64,000 nt of DNA from Effrenium voratum (Eukaryota > Sar > Dinophyceae > Suessiales > Symbiodiniaceae): positions 578,592-642,591 of the forward strand of contig CAUJNA010001524.1 of assembly GCA_963377175.1 (NCBI GenBank). Direction: 5' to 3'. Below the pieces are notes generated by a model, which saw only the letters and a program-made list of their open reading frames with translations, had not been told where the DNA came from and searched no databases. Below, piece by piece: positions 12,291 through 22,622 of the stretch; within the stretch, counting starts at the first letter, position 1, and each line of letters starts with the position of its first letter. The translations under genes and the position numbers were made by a program.

Positions 12291-12689
12291 CTAAAAACTG
12301 GTAGACTTCATGTGCTGAGTCCATCCGTCAAGGCTCTGATGAACGGGTACCAACCCAACAGCAGGCCATGGAGCAGGTCGCCGAGGCCCCGGTTCTTGGA
12401 TGTCCCAAATGGTGAACGCACCTACCAACCCAAGCTGATTCGGATTTTGTCTGGAAACAACAACCATGGTATAGCCCATACTGAGTAAGCCCAAAACCTC
12501 AACACAACCACATCGATTCCAGTACTGCGCTGACTCAAGCGACTCAGCTCTAGATGTCCGGGCTTCCCTCACTATCCAAGGGTCAAGGCCCTTATTCCAG
12601 AAGTTGTCCTTTAGGCTCACCTTCAAACCATCCGACAAAAGGGGTGAGTCAAGGTCCGCAAGCTTCGGGCGAAGTCTTTGAGAAAGCAA
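12291..12689 (-). CDS. Candidate coding stretch, unrecognised (132 codons)
   Basis: Minus-strand open frame with very protein-like content, for example LLSDGLKVSLKDNFWNKGL and GCVEVLGLLSMGYTMVVV, ending in TAG at 12291. Codon use is mixed rather than strongly GC3. No domain recognised, no clear start, no partner exon. It lies between B1 and A3. It may be one exon or part of a decayed element. Confidence 0.3.
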   Translation of the reverse strand: MLSQRLRPKLADLDSPLLSDGLKVSLKDNFWNKGLDPWIVREARTSRAESLESAQYWNRCGCVEVLGLLSMGYTMVVVSRQNPNQLGLVGAFTIWDIQEPGPRRPAPWPAVGLVPVHQSLDGWTQHMKSTSF

Positions 12690-12802
12690 GAGCTAAGACA
12701 TGGAATTGAGGAATGGCTCGGTTCTGATCGAAGTCCTGCCTTGATAGGGCAACACTTGCGCCCCAGAATCAACCAGGTCTTGGCGCGCTTTCCTAGCGAT
12801 AT

Positions 12803-12892
12803 GGCCATGGGTCAAAAGCCCGTACCACTAAACTAGACTAAGAAGGGTGGTGCACCTACCCCATGGTACCATTGGTTTTGACAACCGCAGCC
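12803..12892 (+). mobile_element. TIR element family A, copy A3
   Basis: Left end GGCCATGGGTCAAAA; right end TTTTGACAACCGCAGCC, which reverse-complements to the left end with a few differences. Flanked by ATAT at 12799-12802 and 12893-12896. Confidence 0.8.
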
Positions 12893-13169
12893 ATATGGGG
12901 ATGGTCATGTCTCTCTCAATCCAGGCCGCTGCATCTCTCAAATTCCCGCGAATTCAACGCTTCACGCAGAAGTCATTGGCCTCGGAATGGAAAGCGCTGA
13001 GGACGCACCGCCCCGGAAAAAAAAATAAGCTCGGGCGAAATCCCCAACAGCACCACACCCTCCCAGAATCCTCGCGGAACGCCCCGGGACCATCCTTACC
13101 GCCGGTGTTGCTGAGGATGCCGCCTTGTAACTTTCTAAAGCGAAGCTACGAGTGACAGCGCAGTCTCGC

Positions 13170-13445
13170 CCTGCATGATCGGGGCTCGACGGGGCCCGAT
13201 CGGGGCCCGACAGCGCAATCGGGGCCCGATCGGGGCCCGACGGTGCAATCGGGGCCCGATCACCCATATTATAGCTCAACGCCGGTTTTCCTTAGCATGC
13301 GGATTGCAACTGTATCTATAGCAAAACTAGGCGATGCCAGCTTGGTACAGTTGACAGGGCCCGACTCCCCGATCGGGGCGCGATGGCGCAATCGGGGCCG
13401 ATCGAGGCCCAAACGGTGCAATCGGGCCCCAACAGTGCACGACCT
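13170..13445. repeat. GGGGCCCGATC tandem/degenerate repeat
   Basis: Units such as ATCGGGGCCCGAT and CGACGGTGCAATCGGGGCC recur at about 27-bp spacing in 13170-13262 and again at 13360-13445, separated by about 100 bp. Minus-strand frames give Gly-Pro-Asp-Arg-Ala repeats. No coding evidence. Confidence 0.9.
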
Positions 13446-13679
13446 AGGCCCGGTGAACCTTGCAAACCGTTCTCATGCAACTTCGGTGATTCCTCAGGGC
13501 TGCCCCATAGCTTTTGCAGAACCTGGTGGAAACCTTGTGACCTCATAGCCCTCGCAGCCTCGTGGACTTCTTGGAACCCAAAGCAATGCCAAGCATTTAC
13601 TCTGCTGCACCGTGAGTCCCGCAGCGACGTGATCTGATTTGCCACAAAGCCAACATTTGCTTCCCTCCAGGGCAAACCA

Positions 13680-14590
13680 CGGAACCTTGCAGAGCATTTC
13701 TGGAACGCTTGGTGGAACATTGTGGAGCCTTGTGGAACCCGTGTGGAATCCTTCCAGAGCTTTGTGGAACCCTGCGAAACCTGCCCTTGCAGAGTCTCGT
13801 GGAACCGTGAAACCCTCGTGGAACCTTACCTCAAACCACCCCGGACCACCCGCAGCCCTCGCAGAAAATCGTGGAACCCTGCTAGAACCGTGCTGGAACT
13901 CATGGAACCTTACCTTGCAAAACCTGGTGGAATTCTGGCGCAACCCTCATGGAACCTTACCTCAAACCAGCCTGGACCGCTGGTAGAACCCTGGTGGAAC
14001 CCTGGTGGAAACCTCGTGGAACCTTTTCAACCCTCCAAGAAATTGGTGGAATGCTGCTAAAAACCCTCGTGCAAAACGCTGATTAAACCCTGGTGGAACC
14101 CTGGTGGACCCTCGTGAAACCTTACCTCAAACCACCCCGGACCACCCTGCAGCCCTTGCAGAACCTGGTGAAACCCTGGCAGAACTCTGGTGAAATCTGG
14201 TGGAATGCTCGTGGAACCTCAAACCACCCCGGACCACTTAGCCTGTTGGAACCCTGGTGGAAGCCTGGTGGAAGCCTGGTGGAACCCTGGTGGAACCCTG
14301 GTGGAACCCTTGTGGAACCTTCCTCAAACCAGCACCCCGCAGCCATTGAAAACATTGGTGGCACCGTGGTGGAACCCTCGTCCGGAGCACGACGGGCTGG
14401 TGCCTGGTGGAAACCTGGTGGAACCCTCGTGGAACCTTACCTCAAACCACCCCAGACCACCCCGCAGCCCTTGCAGAACCTGGTGGAACCCTGGTGGAAA
14501 CCTCGCAAATGGTGGAACCCTGGTGGAACCCTGGTGGAACACTGGTGGAACCCTGGTGGAACCTTAGCTCAGGGTCGCCCCGAACCACCC
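13680..14590. repeat. Degenerate TGGTGGAACCC satellite with a higher-order unit
   Basis: Dozens of copies of a 12-bp CTGGTGGAACCC motif, interspersed with at least six copies of a longer block (CCTTACCTCAAACCACCCC, GGACCACCC, GCAGCCCTTGCAGAACC) near 13827, 13949, 14120, 14218, 14320 and 14438. Both strands are open in several frames (Trp/Asn/Pro/Gly-rich), a by-product of the repeat. Confidence 0.92.
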
Positions 14591-14900
14591 CGGAGCCTAT
14601 CTGGGCTGAGACCCCAAAGCTTTCAGCTGCTGGGGGGAAAAACAAAAAAAACAAGAAACAAGTTCCGATCTGGACATGAAAGATGCCCCGTTTCACCTTG
14701 AGCCTCAGGACCCGGAAACGAGAAATCCGAGTTCGCCTTTGAACCTTCAGCTTCACAAAGGTTGGCAACAGGTGGGTCAAACATGGAGGTATTTTGGGCT
14801 CACATGTCCGAAGCCCCATGGAGCTTCTGGCATGGGCCATCAACATGGCGGTCAAAAAGAGTTGGTAACCAACAGAAAAGGAATGTCCTTGCTTCTATTT

Positions 14901-15001
14901 GGCCATGGGTCCAAAGCCCGTACCCCCAGTGAACATCCCAATCCCCTCTAAAATCGACTAAAATGGGTAAAATGGGATCCCATTGGTTTTGACCCACAGC
15001 C
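14901..15001 (+). mobile_element. TIR element family A, copy A4
   Basis: GGCCATGGGTCCAAAG at the left, TTTTGACCCACAGCC at the right, with the family interior CCCCCAGTGAACATCCCAAT. Flanked by ATTT at 14897-14900 and 15002-15005. A partial Q-family segment follows to about 15055. Confidence 0.82.
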
Positions 15002-15238
15002 ATTTACCAGGGCAAGTTCAAACCTGCGGTCCATTGGTTGAATGTTTGACCCATGCATTTTTTTCGCGAAAAGATCGAAGCACGTTGTTTTCGATCGGTT
15101 GCTCTTTTTTGCGGCTTCGGCCTTTTGGGGGGCAATCGGATGGAGCTGTGACAGCCCAAGACGACGGCACACTGGAATGGAGGAAGCCACTTTTAGTGGA
15201 TCGTCATTGGGGACGTTCGAAGAAATGACGTTGGTCTT

Positions 15239-15326
15239 CTTCCATTTGGTTAAGACCCTGGAAAATATATTTCCAGTAGTGATAGATCCCTTTAAAACCA
15301 AAAGACTATTCTTAAGCAATTGGAAG
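15239..15326 (+). mobile_element. TIR element family C, copy C2
   Basis: Starts CTTCCATTTGGTTAAGACCC and ends CTTAAGCAATTGGAAG; interior TTTCCAGTAGTGATAGATCCC. Flanked by TCTT at 15235-15238 and 15327-15330. 88 bp, no coding capacity. Confidence 0.82.
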
Positions 15327-15330
15327 TCTT

Positions 15331-16005
15331 TGATGCAAAGCACGCCGAATCAAGGAGCAACCGAGACCTCAAAGTGAGGCGCCGGATCATGCGAGAGTCT
15401 ATCGCAAAGCCCAGGTAAGTGTGGGGGGGTCGCGATTGAATTGCCCATGCATATCTCACTTTTTGAGTGGATTGGCTTTAAGAACCAACCAGAAAGGGTA
15501 CCCTCAAAAAAGACACCCCCCCATACAGTATGCAAAAGTGAACCTCTGCTGATCACCTGCTCTCTGCTGTCTTGCTGTCCTGAGGTTCTACCCCAGGCCC
15601 CTCACCAGTGGTTGGCATCGGCGAATGTGAGTTGAAGGTATGGCACCTTGAGGTGCTCCCAAACAAAGAAACACAGAAAAACAAAAGCCTTTGTCAGTTC
15701 AATCATGGACAACTCAATCGTTTCCACTTGTTGGCCCGCAAGGCAGTAGGCTTGATAGAAACCACAGGGCCGAGGCCTTTTGCTCTTCAAAGACAAGCCA
15801 CCAGCCAGAAACCGAGTTGCGTGTTTGTCTCCATCAAGAGGAATCATTCGCTAGTTTTTTTGAAGGATGTCGCGAAACCCGGGGCGACACAAGTGGCTCT
15901 CCCAGGTTCCCTGCATGTGCGTCTCTTTTGGTGTACCCTTTTTGGGGTTCCAAGCGAAAACCTACAGGGACACCGCCATCGGGCTCTCCTGTCTTGACTG
16001 GGCTG
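15331..16005. other. Stretch without a supported gene
   Basis: Open frames up to 129 codons (15608-15997 plus) without convincing bias. Nothing repetitive seen. Confidence 0.4.
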
Positions 16006-16121
16006 CCTGATTTCGGATCCCCCGCTAGAAGTTGAGAACTTCTAGGGGGTGAAATGGAAACCACCACTAAAGACTAAAAGGCTAAAAGGCTAAGGAACCG
16101 GATGGCCGGGAGCCACCAAGT
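16006..16121 (+). repeat. Dispersed repeat family B, copy B2
   Basis: Second full copy of family B. The palindromic core here is CCCCCGCTAGAAGTTG/AGAACTTCTAGGGGG, followed by AAATGGAAACCACCACTAAA, a short internal AAAGGCTA duplication, then GGGAGCCACCAAG. It lies 31 bp left of C1. Confidence 0.75.
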
Positions 16122-16152
16122 TAAGACACACCCTTCGTTGTACTCACCTTAA

Positions 16153-16266
16153 CTTCCATTTGCTTAAGACCCCTGCAAGAAATAAACATATTTCCAGTAG
16201 TGATAGATTCCCTTTAAAACCAACAGGGGAAAAATAAATAGAAACAACATCTTAAGCAAATGGAAG
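16153..16266 (+). mobile_element. TIR element family C, copy C1
   Basis: Perfect 17-bp TIR CTTCCATTTGCTTAAGA at both ends (inverted) and a 4-bp TTAA duplication (16149-16152, 16267-16270). Interior TTTCCAGTAGTGATAGATTC as in C2 and C3. 114 bp. TTAA also suggests a piggyBac-type target, but C2 has TCTT, so the target is not restricted to TTAA. Confidence 0.88.
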
Positions 16267-16381
16267 TTAACAAAACCCAATCCCAAAGATGCCATCGCCC
16301 GACCCTGGGTGCTGCGCGTCCAGCATGGCCCGGAAGAGCTGCCTCCGCGGATGAGGACACAAACTGGGCGTGGCTCAAAAT

Positions 16382-16978
16382 TTACACATGTGGGGTGGCG
16401 CAGATTTTTACTCCTTGTTTCCATAAGTACCATTTTGGGCACTTCTTTTTGAGCCACAGCCAAATAAGGTTCACCCTACCCGCAAGCCACTTAGGGGCCC
16501 GAGCTTTTTTGTGGGACATCTTCCGAACACGAGAAACCAAACGGAAACCAGGCAACGCCATGACCTGACCGGGCGGATGGCATCGACCTGATTGCTGCTT
16601 GTGCCTCTGAGGGCTCCCTTTATGGTTGGTAAAAGGATTTTTTGCAGTTGCAGCACCCAGTGAAAATGAAAAGAACAACAAAACCCAAACACCTACAAGC
16701 TCGCCAACAACAGTGACGGACACCAAAGGAAACCAGCTATTTTGGCGGGTGTCCAGTGTTTCGGGACAAACCCAAATTGTTGCCGGCTGGTCTTCAAGAG
16801 GATTGGAGCAAACCTGGACGCGGCCTAAGTTTAGACAACACATACGCCACCAAAAAACAGGACCACATGGTACTGCTTCCCTAGCACCCCAGAAATGGAA
16901 TGCGCCAAGATGCGGTCGATCCGCTAAACTTCCGTAAACCAAAAGAAAACCGGGGACCTCCTTGTTTCTTTCTTGCAA
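16382..16978 (-). CDS. Candidate coding stretch, unrecognised (198 codons)
   Basis: A 198-codon open frame on the minus strand; fewer than one of this length is expected by chance here. It has a strongly hydrophobic run near the middle (VVGELVGVWVLLFFSF) that could be a membrane segment. Codon use is not strongly biased. No known domain. The right end may be intronic. Confidence 0.22.
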   Translation of the reverse strand: MQERNKEVPGFLLVYGSLADRPHLGAFHFWGAREAVPCGPVFWWRMCCLNLGRVQVCSNPLEDQPATIWVCPETLDTRQNSWFPLVSVTVVGELVGVWVLLFFSFSLGAATAKNPFTNHKGSPQRHKQQSGRCHPPGQVMALPGFRLVSRVRKMSHKKARAPKWLAGRVNLIWLWLKKKCPKWYLWKQGVKICATPHV

Positions 16979-17284
16979 TACTTAGGACGTTTGGCACCTA
17001 CAGGTCAGCCTCAAGCTTCAAAGTGCAAACGCATGAGAGGGGTCCCTATGGACCTAAGAGTGGCAGTTTCTAGTTGGAACCTACCCAGCAAACTGCATCT
17101 TTAGGGGAACTCCAGTAACCCTTTACATAAGCAAAGCAACGCAGGTTGGAGTGGTGGATTCCCAGCCCATCCTGCCTACTTTCACCCAATCGGTCCTCTC
17201 CTAGAGCCAATACAATCATTCCACCTGAGAAGCGATATTTACAGCCGCAACCACCACACGAAAACCATAAATCCCAAGCTTCTG

Positions 17285-17362
17285 CTGGCTGCAAACCCCA
17301 ACCCCCAGCCCCCCAACACCCTAACCGACCCCCTTGCCCCCAGCCCCCAACCCGAAACCCAC
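17285..17362. repeat. C-rich tract resembling degenerate CCCTAA/CCCCAA repeats
   Basis: About 75 bp of CCCCAACCCCCAG, CCCTAACCGACCCC and CCCAACCCGAAACCC. The G-rich strand reads GGGTTAGGG-like units. It precedes a GC-rich block (17371-17460) open on both strands. It may simply be the polypyrimidine end of an intron. Confidence 0.5.
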
Positions 17363-17370
17363 ACCCGATC

Positions 17371-17460
17371 CCAACGCAAGCGACGAAAGCGCGCCTGGCG
17401 CAATCCAACTGCGAGTGCCGGGCCTTCCGCGCAGCCTCCGGGAAGCTTCAAGGCCATGAA
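17371..17460. CDS. GC-rich coding-like block, strand uncertain
   Basis: Plus strand reads KARLAQSNCECRAFRAASG, then KLQGHESPNEADSKP. Minus strand has an ATG (17457-17455) reading MALKLPGGCAEGPALAVG, then LRQARFRRLRWDR and a donor-like CGG|GTGTGG. Both have high GC3. Only one can be right, and the sequence alone does not decide. Confidence 0.25.
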
Positions 17461-17639
17461 TCCCCGAATGAGGCGGACTCAAAACCGATCGGTGCAAAAG
17501 CCTGGCATGAAAACGTGGGCAAAAAACGAGTCAACATCAAAACCTGGCTTCAAACCATACCAAAATAGAAGTATGAGTATGGGCGTGGCAGTCACACCAT
17601 GGTAGGGCGAGTCCGAATCAAACCCGATCGGTGCAGAAT

Positions 17640-17755
17640 TGGAAAGGACCCAGAACCATGCTTCAAGAATTGAGAATAGGCGGGTTCGGAACCGGACCCA
17701 CTTCTGTCAATGGGGGTTGTCCCTTACCCTCCAATTACCCGGGTGAGGCCATGGC
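17640..17755 (+). repeat. Degenerate copy of element family E (E4)
   Basis: Retains CCCAGAACCATGCTTCAAGA, TTGTCCCTTACC and ACCCGGGT in the family-E order, but ends and target-site duplication cannot be traced. Confidence 0.5.
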
Positions 17756-17758
17756 TCG

Positions 17759-18148
17759 ATGTCCAAAGTGCCTTTAGAAATGGATCGACTGCAAAACCGT
17801 GGGTTCAAAACGGACGTGGCACGTGGGACAGTTCCTTTGGTTTTTCTGGCCCCCAAAGCAGCCCATTTTTGGGTACCTCCAAAAGGACCAGTCATTCGGA
17901 GGAAGCCAGAGCCCTGGCCCCGCCTTCTCACGTTGGTCTTCCGCCTCGAATGGCTCTCCCAGAAGGACATGCTCGCAGCCCTTGCTGATCTTTTCTCCAA
18001 CCCAAATCCCATCCCTGCAGGATTTCTTCCCGGGTTCCGGATACCAAGGGTCCCGGACCGAGCTGGATGTCCACTGGCCTTCCCAAAAAGTGACTCAAGT
18101 CCGGGCACTCTGGAAGTGAGTAAAATATATAGATATTCCCGGGGGTGA
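17759..18148 (+). CDS. Candidate exon, unrecognised
   Basis: 130-codon open frame whose core (about 17903-18010) has strong GC-ending codons and reads EPWPRLLTLVFRLEWLSQKD then MLAALADLFSNPNPI, an amphipathic, Leu-rich block. Flanks are weaker, so the true exon is probably only the core. No domain recognised. Confidence 0.35.
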   Translation: MSKVPLEMDRLQNRGFKTDVARGTVPLVFLAPKAAHFWVPPKGPVIRRKPEPWPRLLTLVFRLEWLSQKDMLAALADLFSNPNPIPAGFLPGFRIPRVPDRAGCPLAFPKSDSSPGTLEVSKIYRYSRG

Positions 18149-18528
18149 AATCGGAGGTCCGGAAAAGTTCAACAAGTATCCATCCCATGATAGTTTCCTT
18201 TGGGGGATGTTGGAAGCAAGACAGGTCCCCGTTTTCGCGGGCCCTTGGTTTGGTTGGCCTTGCGTCGGCTTTCGTTGGCCTTCTGCCATCTGCTGGCCCA
18301 GTTCGTTATTTTGTATTTTGCTCCAGAGCAGGGTTTTGTCTTGGGTCATGACAGAGACTACGTCCACTTCAATCTTCAGCTGATAATATAGAGAAAGGCT
18401 TAGCTTTGCAATCTGAATTCAGAACTGTCCATCCACAATGGGGAACCCTTGGGGATGGTGTCGCTTTGTTCCAACGTCCAAACATCGCTTTCACAACCCG
18501 CGGCGTTTTCTTTTGCGGTTTTTTCTAG

Positions 18529-18865
18529 GTGGATACCGTGGATGGAAACTCTGCACCCGAGGTCGGACGCAACCTTGGCGAGTCTGGCTGTGGGGGAAAG
18601 TGGACCGACTGGCGCGTCCGGTCCTCCAGATCCAAGAGGTTAGAATCAGTTGGTACCTTTTTTTTTTCTTTCTGTAGTCGATTTTTTGGTAGGGGAACCC
18701 TCCCAACCAAAAAAGTTGGGTGAAAAACTGGCACCAATTGCTGGGGGACCAGGTTGGGCGTCCCTACCCCTCGGATCGCGACCCCGCCTGTCGCTCTTGG
18801 CCTTGCGCCTCGATGAGGTCCTACAGAGCGGACGTCGGACCGCAAAATCAGATCTCGGAGTCGAC
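18529..18865 (+). CDS. Two candidate exons interrupted by element D1
   Basis: Exon 1 (18529-18620) follows a pyrimidine-rich acceptor TTTTTTCTAG. It reads WIPWMETLHPRSDATLASLA with high GC3. Element D1 follows as a 132-bp GT-AG intron. Exon 2 (18753 to about 18865) continues in the same frame as ASLPLGSRPRLSLLALRLDE, then VLQSGRRTAKSDLGVD, before a donor-like GTGAAGG. The in-frame join across the element supports both exons and the intron. Function unknown. Confidence 0.4.
18617..18752 (+). mobile_element. TIR element family D, copy D1 (intron-like)
   Basis: Left end CCGGTCCTCCAG, right end CTGGGGGACCAG, interior AGAGGTTAGAA, GGTACC, GTCGATTTTTTGGTAGGGGA and AACCCTCCCAACC shared with D2-D6. 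The implied intron is GT (18621) to AG (18752), 132 bp. No clear target-site duplication. Confidence 0.75.
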
Positions 18866-20249
18866 GTGAAGGGGTGGCTGCAACCTTTTTTCCTCAGGAA
18901 CCAGGGGTTCAAATCATCAAACCACCAAACCAAGCGACCAACTAAGGGAAACCTGACAGTTGTGCGCCGCGTGTGCGCATGTGCGTTTTCTCATTACTGT
19001 TCAAAGGGACTCCGGCGGACCTGTTCTTTAGCCGCCTTTTATCATTGAGTTTTTTTGGGCCCGAGCAACAGGTTGGACGCAAAAAACACCGGGCTCGTAC
19101 AAACAACTCCGCTTCTGTCGAGGTCGACTCGGGTCTGGTTGAAGCCTGGCGGCCTAACCCAGCAGGTGGATTGCCAATCAAAGCCAGGAATGCAGGTAGC
19201 ATCCCAAGCACTTGACAATAAGGTGGCATTGAACGAAAAATCAGGGTAGAGGTGAAACAAATGTTGTCTTGGGACCCTGAACGGGTTCTAATGGGTTCTA
19301 GGATGTTGCGCGCATGATTGTGGCCGGTGCAAGCTGGAACCCGTTTATTAGAACCTCGTCTGGGGCTGAGTCAAGAGCGGACACTCCAAGTGCGCCGCCT
19401 GTCTGCTAAGCAGGATCTGCGTACATTGTCTGCATGCTGAGACAAAACAACCACACACGCAGAAGACACAACACGGGACAAGCCATCCAAAGAGCGGCTG
19501 CACCGCTTTGAGGCTGGGAGTGGTCCCTGATCTAAAGGAGCGGCAGGGGGAAACCTAAAGATATGGCCCAAGCAGGGCTCCTCATATTTCCAACCCCAAA
19601 GGAAACCAGCTTTCAACCTTGGCCCAAGAAGACGATTCAAACAGCGAAACAAGATTGGAGAACCCTGCAAAGGCAGACAAATGGCTACTTCATGTTTCCC
19701 TTCTAAAACTCTCAAACGGATGTGTGCCATGGACAAAAGTATCTGGTCTCTGGTGTCTCTGTACCCAAGAAAAAGGGTATGACGCTCCAAACCTTCAGTT
19801 GTCTCACATCCCTTTGTCCTACTTTGTGCCTTGAAACTTTCCGGGCACAACCAATACCCGATAGATGTTGCCAGCGCACACGATATCTACCTCAACTTGT
19901 GCACAACCAAGAAATACATGATTGAATTTGCATCCTTATTTCGTGGACCTTGAAATGCGAAAATCAACTCACCACAGCTTCAGCTTCCCTCTACTTGCTG
20001 GCTTGGATGGGTGGTGTGGTTAAGGGTTCCCCCTTAACTCTCTACAACTGCGGCGGGCTGAAATCCAAATCGAAACCACCACTCCAAAACGCCGACCTCA
20101 CGGTTTACCCGGCGACCAAAACGCCGACCCGGCAGCGGGATTTTGACCGGAGTCGCCTGAGCGCCGGGCCGACATCCGGCGATTCTGGTCCAGGACGCTC
20201 CGCAGCTCGGTCTGGCGATGCGCGTTTTTTAAAACACGCCAATTCATAT
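18866..20249. other. Stretch without a supported gene
   Basis: The minus frame 19371-19850 (159 codons, e.g. MAHIRLRVLEGKHEVAICLP) is the best coding-like fragment but lacks bias. Otherwise nothing recognised. Confidence 0.35.
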
Positions 20250-20296
20250 GGCGATGGGTCAAAGGCCAGTACCCCCATTGGTTTTGACCCACAGCC
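20250..20296 (+). mobile_element. TIR element family A, minimal copy A1
   Basis: Only 47 bp: GGCGATGGGTCAAAGG, a short GTACCCCCATTG linker, then TTTTGACCCACAGCC. It is almost nothing but two TIRs, flanked by ATAT at 20246-20249 and 20297-20300. A good reference for the ends of family A. Confidence 0.85.
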
Positions 20297-20300
20297 ATAT

Positions 20301-21473
20301 GGAAACAACATACCAGGTGTAGGATTTTGTCCACGGCTCAAGAAGTACACAGATGATTCTCCCAATTGTTAGAACTTCATCTATCTTAAGTTGGCCTTAA
20401 GGTACTCCATGATAGCCACATGCCAATTACAGGCAAACGACAAAGTCATGCCTAAGTCACTCCTTTATCTGTGTGGCCATGTGTTTTCCCATGTAAACGC
20501 CGGTTCCAAGAAGTCACTCCGATGTCACGCCTCGGCAACAATCCCCATGGAACGCTTGACATCACCGAGCTGATCATGCTACAAAAAGACAGGTGTCAAC
20601 ACTGAAACACAATGGAACGCTACTGATGGCAAAGCATGTTTTCCAGCCCCGCGAGGCGTCTGCAGGAACATGAAAACCAATGGAACGCCAAGCATACGAT
20701 AGGTTGTTGTAGCAGAGTTTAGGAAGACATGACACAATGGGTGGGCTTTGCGGGCTCTTGCGCCGTGTGTCCACGTCCTGGAGTTCTTTCTCTGGAAGGC
20801 AGGCAGGCACATTCGCAATGCACCCTGGCAAAAAACGAGATCAAAACGAGATCACCGATCGTCCGTTGAAGATTTTGGGCCCACATATGCCGAACCCGCG
20901 CCCACAAGTTCCGCACCCACTTTTCGACACAATTTCGCACCTGCGAACGCCAGCCGCTCAAGCGCGCCTGCTCAGCCCTGCGCACACACACACACCAGCC
21001 AAATGGCAAGCACCCCAGCTCAAGCGCGCTGCACAGACGCCAGCCAAATAATAAGCACCCCCTCAAGCGCATCGCTCAGCCCTGCAAACACGCCAGGTTA
21101 GTCCAGGTGAGAGGAAAAGCAAGGTGCCGACTCGAACCAGCTGTAGCAAAAGAGACGTCAAGTCTCAAGATTGCGAAACACACTGTAAACGCTCCTAGGC
21201 GGATAAGATAAAACATGCCTAAACCATCCTAAACCCCACGGAATAACCATTTTCAACTGCAATGCCTCCCGAAAGCCTATCCCCTTCAAACATGCAGAGT
21301 TCCTATGCGTTTTGGAAAGAGGCACGACTTCTTCGAAGCCCTCTCCCCCATGGAATTTAAGCAATGCCTCAAACGGAGGCACGACTTTGGCAAATCCCTG
21401 TATTTGGGTGTGAATGGAAAAACCTCAAAGTTGCCCTGTGGAACCTCAAACACCAACGTTGTGAGGATCGGAA
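20301..21473. other. Stretch without a supported gene
   Basis: Two identical 12-14 bp AATGGAACGC motifs near 20611 and 20680, and a CTCAAGCGCGC motif repeated around 20957-21070 next to a (CA)6 run. No exon supported. Confidence 0.35.
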
Positions 21474-22019
21474 TTGTCTTTTGAGCCACCTTTTGCTGGA
21501 TGCCATGTGGATTTGACAGGGAGTATCTCAGGTACTTTCCCTGCGGTACTTAGTTCAAGAGAAATTCTCTTCTCAAGGACACATAAGGGCCTGTGCCACT
21601 GCCCCCGTTGGGACTTGATCAGCAGTAGGGGGCACGATCCATTCCCGAAATTTGCAGGCAGAAATGGAACAAGACAGACACTATTTTGCAATAGGCAGCT
21701 TGTTGCACCCTTCCGCGCTGGACACCAGAAAGCGATGCAGGGTCTCGTTGCACGGGCCGTTTCAATTGCGCGGCTGTCCCCCAAGCCTCCGGTGGATGTG
21801 CGGGTTTTGAAAACGTGGCCTTTCTCCTGGTACTTGATTTGGCAGTGGGTCAAAACCCTGACCCCTGGTGGACATCAACATAGGTGGCAAATGGATGTTA
21901 CCACAAAATGGAGGCATAGGCTCTGCCCCATGGCCATTTTAACGCGTCTTCCCCTCCAAAGCAAAGGACCAAGGATATGCCCGCTGAAGGTCATCCCAGC
22001 TAACATGTCGCCCCAATGA
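21474..22019 (+). CDS. Candidate coding stretch, unrecognised (181 codons)
   Basis: Long open plus-strand frame. The most coding-like part is 21710-21850: RAGHQKAMQGLVARAVSI, then RLSPKPPVDVRVLKTWP, with fairly GC-ending codons. The minus strand is also open for 135 codons. No domain recognised. Confidence 0.25.
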   Translation: MSFEPPFAGCHVDLTGSISGTFPAVLSSREILFSRTHKGLCHCPRWDLISSRGHDPFPKFAGRNGTRQTLFCNRQLVAPFRAGHQKAMQGLVARAVSIARLSPKPPVDVRVLKTWPFSWYLIWQWVKTLTPGGHQHRWQMDVTTKWRHRLCPMAILTRLPLQSKGPRICPLKVIPANMSPQ

Positions 22020-22159
22020 ATACGTAGGATACTTCCCACTTAGTATATCTTAGTATAGGCACTAACTGGGCATGCGAACCTCCAAACCGAGTGGGCATGC
22101 AGGTGCTTCCTTGCACAAAATTACAGAAGGAACCTCAACAAGGGTGGCGGGCTCGGGAC

Positions 22160-22484
22160 TCACAGAAGACTTCTCCGATGACATGGACGATGTCTTGGGG
22201 AGGTCCAGCTTGCTCTTTCAGCGGTCCAGGCCCTGCGGGGGGAAAACACACATAATAATAATACTAATAATAATAGTAATAGCAAGAGTAATAGTAATAA
22301 AGACATAATAATAATACTAACAATAGTAATCATAATGATAATGATAATAATAATGATAATAAGCAACATCCGCAAGGAACCTTCGCTCAGCGACCGCGGC
22401 CTTCAGGACCTCCACTCGCGCTTTCAGCTTGGCCACGTGCTCCGCTTCCTGGTGCATCCTGTTGGGCGTGGCGTGGCGCCGCTT
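22160..22484 (-). CDS. Candidate two-exon 3' end of a coiled-coil protein
   Basis: Minus strand. The upstream exon (about 22381-22484) has very high GC3 and reads KRRHATPNRMHQEAEHVAKL then KARVEVLKAAVAERR, a heptad-type coiled coil. Donor AAG|GTTCC at 22380. The intron contains an ATT-type microsatellite. Acceptor CGCAG at about 22244 leads into AWTAERASWTSPRHRP and TGA at 22160-22162, in frame with the upstream exon. The acceptor of the upstream exon is uncertain because TGA lies just before it. Partner and role unknown. Confidence 0.45.
22250..22372. repeat. (AAT/AGT/GAT)n trinucleotide repeat inside a predicted intron
   Basis: ATAATAATAATACTAATAAT, GTAATAGTAATA and ATGATAATGATAATAATAAT runs, about 120 bp, between the two candidate exons of the coiled-coil gene. 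A similar tract lies at 35139-35190. Confidence 0.95.
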
Positions 22485-22504
22485 CGCTTTTCAGGATGTA
22501 GGTC

Positions 22505-22622
22505 AAAACTCGGTCGCTTTCTGCTCCCCGGCTAAAAGCTTTTTCAACCTGCGGTTTAATACGGGAAACCCATGAGTTGGCAAACAGTTAAAGTCGTGAC
22601 ATCCCTTGGCAGAATGCGCCGA
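22505..22622 (-). repeat. Dispersed repeat family I, copy I1
   Basis: On the minus strand shares with I2 (43497-43618): CATT.TGCCAAGGGATG, ACTTT.ACT.TT.GCCAACT, CATGGGTTTCCCGTATTAAACC and GGGGAGCAGA.AGC. Both copies end with AG immediately upstream of a GC3-rich minus-strand exon, so the repeat looks like the 3' part of an intron. Confidence 0.7.

Noticed and set aside
13170..14590. Coding frames in the GGGGCCCGATC and TGGTGGAACCC satellites
   Set aside because: All open frames are explained by repeat units; no splice sites or start with bias.
16149..16270. Family C as a piggyBac-type element because of the TTAA duplication
   Set aside because: The second clean copy (C2) has TCTT, and the ends do not start with CCC.
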